A stretch of 10,483 bases of DNA from positions 1 to 10,483 of the forward strand of contig JAJYGL010000185.1 of the NCBI GenBank assembly GCA_021790625.1. Reading direction: 5' to 3'. The DNA is from Pseudomonadota bacterium. Its GTDB lineage: Bacteria > Pseudomonadota > Gammaproteobacteria > Burkholderiales > Sulfuriferulaceae. Under the pieces are notes generated by a model, which did not search any database, was not told the origin of the DNA, and saw only the letters and a list, made by a program, of their open reading frames with translations. This document shows positions 7,021-10,483 of the stretch, one piece after another. The first letter of the stretch is position 1. Every line of letters starts with the position of its first letter. The position numbers were made by a program, and so were the translations under genes.

Positions 7021-8403
7021 ATGAATGCTTATCGTACCGAGAAAGACTCATTGGGTGAATGTAAAGTTCCTGAAGCGGTCTGGTATGGCATACAAACCGC
7101 GCGTGCGGTGGACAATTTTCCCATCTCCGGTCGTGGGCCAGATGTTGATTTCGTTCGCGCCCATGTGCAGATAAAACTGGCGGCAGCAAAGGCAAACTGT
7201 CAGCCAGGCTGGCTGGATGAGCAACGTCGGGACGCCATTGTAGCAGCTTGTGAACGGATTTTGAACGGCGAGTTTATCGATCAGTTTGTGGTGGATCGCT
7301 TTCAGGCTGGCGCAGGTACCAGCCATAACATGAATAGCAATGAAGTGATTGCCAATCTGGCGAATGTGGCGCTGGGCGGAAAGCGGGGTGAGTATGCGCC
7401 GGTGCATCCGAATGATCACGTCAATATGGGGCAATCGACCAACGATACGATTCCGACTGCCATCCGGCTGGCATTGTTGGCAAAATTGCCCCGTTTATTG
7501 ATGGCAGTCGATGACATGGCCGTTGAATTTGAGCGTATCGCCGCGCGTGAGCAGGATACGGTCAAAAGCGGGCGTACCCATTTGCAGGATGCTGTGCCGA
7601 CAACCTTGGGACGAGAGTTTGCGGCGTACGCATGGACGTTGCGCCGCGCGGCGCAGCAATTGGCGCAGAGCCGTTCTTTGTTGTGCGGCATCGGTTTGGG
7701 TGGCTCTGCGGTTGGTACCGGGTTGAATACCTCGCCGGATTATGTGCAGCGGGTAGTGGCCGAATTGCGTGCGATGACTGGTGAGGCGATCGAATCTGCT
7801 GATTTGGCGGCGCAGATGCAGTCCATGTTCGACATGCAAGCGCTTTCGGCTGCTTTGCGCGGGTTGGCGCTGGAATTGACGCGAATTTCCAACGATTTGC
7901 GCCTGTTGGCATCCGGTCCGCGTACCGGGTTGGGAGAAATCACCTTGCCGGCGGTACAACCGGGGTCGTCCATCATGCCGGGGAAAGTCAATCCGGTCAT
8001 GTTTGAAATGTTGAATCAGGTGTGTTTTCAGGTGCTGGGACAAGATGCTGCGGTGGCCTGGATGACGCAGGCAGGGCAGCTTGAATTGAACGTCATGATG
8101 CCGGCATTGGGTTCGGCGCTGTTTGACGCGATGGATTGGCTCACTCACGCTATTGTCGCGGCAACCGAAAAAAATTTGCGTGGTTTGGTAGTAAATCGCG
8201 AGCGCTGCGAAGGGTTCATTCATGACAGTGTAGGGCTGGCGACATTATTGAATACGCGCGTAGGTTATGCGCGTGCGGCGGAAATAGCCAAAGAATCCGA
8301 GCGTAGCGGAAGACCTGTGCGCGAGATTGTGGCGCAGCATGGGTTGATGAGCGAAGCGGAATTCAATGCGCTGGTGCTGGAAGCGGCACATGGCAAGGGG
8401 TAA
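7021..8403 (+). CDS. aspA: Aspartate ammonia-lyase (class II fumarase/aspartase family)
   Basis: The 460-residue protein belongs to the fumarase C/aspartase family and should convert L-aspartate to fumarate and ammonia in the cytoplasm as a homotetramer. It reads as aspartase rather than fumarase: GAGTSHNMN (about 97-105) instead of the fumarase GSGTQSNMN, QSTND (138-142) instead of QSSND, and NQVCFQVLG after the signature. The counterparts of the Bacillus aspartase substrate residues are all present: Thr100, Ser139, Thr140, Asn141, Thr186, His187, Ser316, Lys322, Asn324. The signature loop GSSIMPGKVNP is at 315-325. Its glycine (MPGK) is shared with fumarases and Bacillus aspartase; E. coli AspA has alanine. 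ATG 7021 is chosen because GGGGA at 7008-7012 is 8 bases upstream and MNAYRTEKDSLG matches family N-termini. GTG 7006 and ATG 7015 are poorer. A fumarase remains possible. Confidence 0.72.
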   Translation: MNAYRTEKDSLGECKVPEAVWYGIQTARAVDNFPISGRGPDVDFVRAHVQIKLAAAKANCQPGWLDEQRRDAIVAACERILNGEFIDQFVVDRFQAGAGTSHNMNSNEVIANLANVALGGKRGEYAPVHPNDHVNMGQSTNDTIPTAIRLALLAKLPRLLMAVDDMAVEFERIAAREQDTVKSGRTHLQDAVPTTLGREFAAYAWTLRRAAQQLAQSRSLLCGIGLGGSAVGTGLNTSPDYVQRVVAELRAMTGEAIESADLAAQMQSMFDMQALSAALRGLALELTRISNDLRLLASGPRTGLGEITLPAVQPGSSIMPGKVNPVMFEMLNQVCFQVLGQDAAVAWMTQAGQLELNVMMPALGSALFDAMDWLTHAIVAATEKNLRGLVVNRERCEGFIHDSVGLATLLNTRVGYARAAEIAKESERSGRPVREIVAQHGLMSEAEFNALVLEAAHGKG

Positions 8404-8416
8404 AAGGCATTAATCA

Positions 8417-8432
8417 GAATAGATCAGCGGTT
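8417..8432 (+). repeat. 16-nt intergenic sequence shared with 924-939 (copy 2)
   Basis: GAATAGATCAGCGGTT matches the copy at 924-939 at 15 of 16 positions. It is followed directly by a run of T (through 8437), but no hairpin precedes that run, so a terminator is not supported. Confidence 0.35.
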
Positions 8433-8491
8433 TTTTTGGTACATGACGTGACAACAGAGAGATTGACAGTAGCGCCGAAAGCTGCGCAGGA

Positions 8492-8520
8492 AAATCTCCA
8501 ATCCTCCCTTTGCAAAGGAG
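8492..8520. repeat. Small palindromic C/T-rich element in the aspA to GGDEF-EAL gap
   Basis: The perfect 12-base palindrome CCTTTGCAAAGG at 8507-8518 sits in a stretch (AAATCTCC...CTCC) resembling the C-rich palindromic intergenic elements common in proteobacterial genomes. The 280-base gap 8404-8683 otherwise holds an imperfect inverted repeat (8528-8537 with 8565-8574, one mismatch, 27-base loop) and the promoter at 8639. I see no gene in it. Confidence 0.3.
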
Positions 8521-8638
8521 AAAAACGACTGCGATCCATTGTTGTTTGACGACATTCAACGCTAGGACCGCAGTGGAACAGGCATGAATTTTTTCGATTG
8601 TCCTGTCATGGCCGAAGTCATGCGAGCTGACGGATTGG

Positions 8639-8647
8639 TGATATGAT
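8639..8647 (+). promoter_or_regulatory. Putative extended -10 promoter of the GGDEF-EAL gene
   Basis: TGATATGAT combines the TGn extension with a 5-of-6 -10 box (TATGAT, 8642-8647). No -35 element is evident, which extended -10 promoters can tolerate. The start would be near 8654, leaving a leader of about 30 bases that includes TAGGAAAGGA. Confidence 0.35.
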
Positions 8648-8683
8648 AATAATAATCAAGTAGGAAAGGATTGGGCGATTACC

Positions 8684-10297
8684 ATGCGGCGCTGGAACGA
8701 GGCGAACAAATATACGTTATACGGCGTGCTGTTCGGGGTTGGCTTTCCTTTGGGCTCCATATTCTTTCTTTATTTCATGCATGAGCTTGGGGCGGTACAC
8801 AGCCTGATCGATATAATTCGGCTCGCGCAAAACCATCATTTGTTGTACGTGATTGAGACGGCGCCGTTATTTTTGGGTATTTTCGCGCGGTATGCCGGTG
8901 TTCGACAGGACCGCCTGCACCAATTTGCGAATTCACTGGAACAGCAGGTATTCGACAAGACCGAGTCGTTGCGCACAGCCTTGGAAGAATCGCGCAAAGC
9001 CAACGAGCTGATCACCCACATGGCCGACCACGATGCTTTGACCGGATTGATCAACCGGCGGCGTTTCCAGGACACCTTGGAAGGCTGGATCAACTATGCG
9101 GTGCGGTATGGGAGGAAGGGGACGTTATTATTCGTCGACCTGGACAAGTTCAAATTCATCAACGATCGCTATGGGCACAAGGTGGGTGATGAGTATTTGA
9201 CAGCCATCGCCGATTTGTTGAGTAACACGCTAAGAAATACCGATATCGTTGCGCGCTGGGGCGGAGATGAATTCGTTGCGTTTTTGCCGGAAACGGTGGG
9301 GGTTGACGCGCATGATGTCGCAAACAAGTTGCTGGAGGCGTTTGCGCAGGCATCTTTTTCTTTCGGGGATGCGGTGCTTCAACCGTCCGCCAGCATGGGG
9401 ATTGCTTTCGTCCCCGAGCATACCACGGACATGCATGAACTGGTGATGTATGCGGATGCGGCGATGTACGAAGCGAAGAAGGCTGGCGGGAGTTGCTGGC
9501 GACAGTATGGCGCGACGGTGCCGGAAATGGAGCATGTGCAGGCTCATCTGCAATGGGAGGCGCGGATTCGGCGGGCTCTGACCAACGATCAGTTCATATT
9601 GTTGTACCAACCCTTGTTGAATCTTGCAACCGGGCGTACCGATGCGTACGAAGCATTGCTGCGGATGGAGGATCGCGAGGGGCAGTTGATTTCTCCAGGA
9701 CTGTTTTTGGAAACAGCCGAACGCGCCAATTTGAGTTTGCCGATCGATTTGATGGTTATTCGCAAAGCGGCACGCCGAATGGAGCAACTGGTGACGCCAG
9801 GGCAAGGTATCTGGGTGTCGGTTAACCTGTCGCATAAAACCTTGCAGGAGAGTGAGCTAGCCAGCAAGATTGACGAGATTCTGCAGGAGCATCCCGGGCA
9901 ACACCATAAACTGCGTTTTGAAATTGATGAAGTCGCCGCCCTGCAAAATTTGCGGGTGGTGCGTAATCTTTCGAGTCAGATTAAAGAGTTCGGTTGCCTT
10001 CTGATACTGGATGATTTTGGATTGGGTCCGACTTCCATGGATTATCTGGCAAAGCTGTCAGTCGATATGATCAAGTTGCACCCCAGTCTTACGCGCGGTT
10101 TATTGGAAGATTCAAAATCCGTCGCTTTTATTAAAAATCTGGCCGAAATGTTGCATGGATTCCACCTTGACGTTGCTGTAAAGTCTGTCGAAGATTCGAA
10201 AATTCTTGATTTGTTGCGCGAAGCGGGAATTGATTATGCACAGGGATTCGCGATAGGCAGACCGCTGGAATCGCTGGAACAGATAGAAATGAATTGA
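8684..10297 (+). CDS. Membrane-anchored GGDEF-EAL protein, active cyclase site, degenerate EAL site
   Basis: The 537-residue protein has two likely membrane segments (about 11-31 and 52-70), a charged helical linker (about 75-115) and a GGDEF domain (about 118-275). The cyclase site is intact: Asp152 in the LFVDLDKFKFIND motif, GGDEF at 193-197, and the inhibitory RxxD site (Arg184, Asp187) five residues upstream. Diguanylate cyclase activity with product inhibition is therefore predicted. The C-terminal EAL domain (about 295-530) keeps EALLR (Glu323), Asn381, Glu413, Asp443-Asp444, Lys464 and Gln520. However, the EGVE motif reads KSVE, so Lys500 replaces a metal-binding glutamate, and loop 6 reads DDFGLGPTS instead of the usual DFGTGYSS. 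Phosphodiesterase activity is doubtful. TAGGAAAGGA lies 13 bases before the ATG, rather far, but no other start keeps the first membrane segment. No sensor domain fits in the short periplasmic loop. Confidence 0.93.
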   Translation: MRRWNEANKYTLYGVLFGVGFPLGSIFFLYFMHELGAVHSLIDIIRLAQNHHLLYVIETAPLFLGIFARYAGVRQDRLHQFANSLEQQVFDKTESLRTALEESRKANELITHMADHDALTGLINRRRFQDTLEGWINYAVRYGRKGTLLFVDLDKFKFINDRYGHKVGDEYLTAIADLLSNTLRNTDIVARWGGDEFVAFLPETVGVDAHDVANKLLEAFAQASFSFGDAVLQPSASMGIAFVPEHTTDMHELVMYADAAMYEAKKAGGSCWRQYGATVPEMEHVQAHLQWEARIRRALTNDQFILLYQPLLNLATGRTDAYEALLRMEDREGQLISPGLFLETAERANLSLPIDLMVIRKAARRMEQLVTPGQGIWVSVNLSHKTLQESELASKIDEILQEHPGQHHKLRFEIDEVAALQNLRVVRNLSSQIKEFGCLLILDDFGLGPTSMDYLAKLSVDMIKLHPSLTRGLLEDSKSVAFIKNLAEMLHGFHLDVAVKSVEDSKILDLLREAGIDYAQGFAIGRPLESLEQIEMN

Positions 10298-10483
10298 TTT
10301 GACCAGCGATATCCGCATCGCAACCGCCTCGTTGCTAACAAGTAAAACATGCTCGCTGGGACGGAGTCTGGCGGGCGAACCGCCGTGTCGCTGACCAGGG
10401 AGATTGATCCGAGGATAACCCTTGATTGCGTATTCAGCTTGATATTGGCCAGTTCAGCGTGTGTTGGGCGCCTGTAGCGACGA
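10298..10483. other. Unassigned window end with short hairpins
   Basis: These 186 bases contain no gene I can support. A small stem GGCGG/CCGCC with a 5-base loop lies at 10370-10384, and CCAGCGA (10303-10309) pairs with TCGCTGG (10353-10359). Neither is followed by a T run, so intrinsic termination is not supported. Short frames are open on both strands, including a minus-strand frame running to the window edge, but none resembles a known family. Confidence 0.3.

Noticed and set aside
7495..8223. A 242-codon minus-strand frame opposite the aspartase-like gene
   Set aside because: It is antisense to a strongly conserved gene, rich in His, Arg and Gln, and has no recognisable domain.
8423..8437. 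Intrinsic terminator ending in the T run after the lyase gene
   Set aside because: No GC-rich hairpin can be formed immediately before the T run.
8584..8646. A 20-codon frame starting MNFFDCPV between the lyase and GGDEF-EAL genes, possibly a leader peptide
   Set aside because: There is no properly spaced ribosome binding site, no repeated regulatory codon and no attenuator-like structure after it; it also ends inside the predicted -10 box.
10349..10477. A 42-codon plus-strand frame near the window end
   Set aside because: No ribosome binding site and no recognisable protein features; its length is expected by chance.

Overview
The window looks like ordinary bacterial chromosome with mid-range GC. 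The gene set (adenylosuccinate lyase, TrhP/YegQ, type II citrate synthase, CLC antiporter, TlpA-type thioredoxin, aspartase-like lyase, GGDEF-EAL protein, Rpn nuclease) fits a proteobacterium. The protein sequences look closest to beta- or gammaproteobacteria, perhaps Nitrosomonadales; this is an impression from remembered sequences, not a search result.

Layout. (1) Positions 2-844, +: the 3' 280 codons of an Rpn-family PD-(D/E)XK nuclease with a Gly/Gln tetrapeptide repeat and a DUF4351-like C-terminus. An in-frame ATG at 557 has a strong Shine-Dalgarno and a well-spaced sigma70-like promoter inside the gene. (2) 990-3729, -: a purB-trhP operon for purine synthesis and wobble-uridine hydroxylation of tRNA. 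(3) 3816-5120, +: a CLC H+/Cl- antiporter. (4) 5158-6453, +: gltA, citrate synthase. (5) 6477-6977, -: an exported TlpA/ResA-like thioredoxin convergent with gltA. (6) 7021-8403, +: an aspartase/fumarase-family lyase, called aspartate ammonia-lyase, divergent from the thioredoxin across 43 bases. (7) 8684-10297, +: a membrane-anchored GGDEF-EAL protein with an intact cyclase site and a damaged EAL site. (8) 10298-10483: no supported gene.

Several genes meet in central metabolism: citrate synthase feeds the TCA cycle, and PurB and the aspartase-like enzyme both belong to the aspartase/fumarase superfamily and release fumarate. No single pathway links all the loci.

The most notable observation is the gene-within-gene arrangement in the Rpn locus. 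A 95-residue C-terminal protein appears to have its own promoter (TTGATG, 17 bases, TATACT), Shine-Dalgarno AGGAG and ATG. This fits what is known of Rpn genes, in which an internally started small protein counteracts the full-length toxic nuclease. The second is the GGDEF-EAL protein, where a lysine replaces the glutamate expected in the EGVE motif of the EAL domain. No CRISPR array, rRNA, tRNA or complete insertion sequence was seen.
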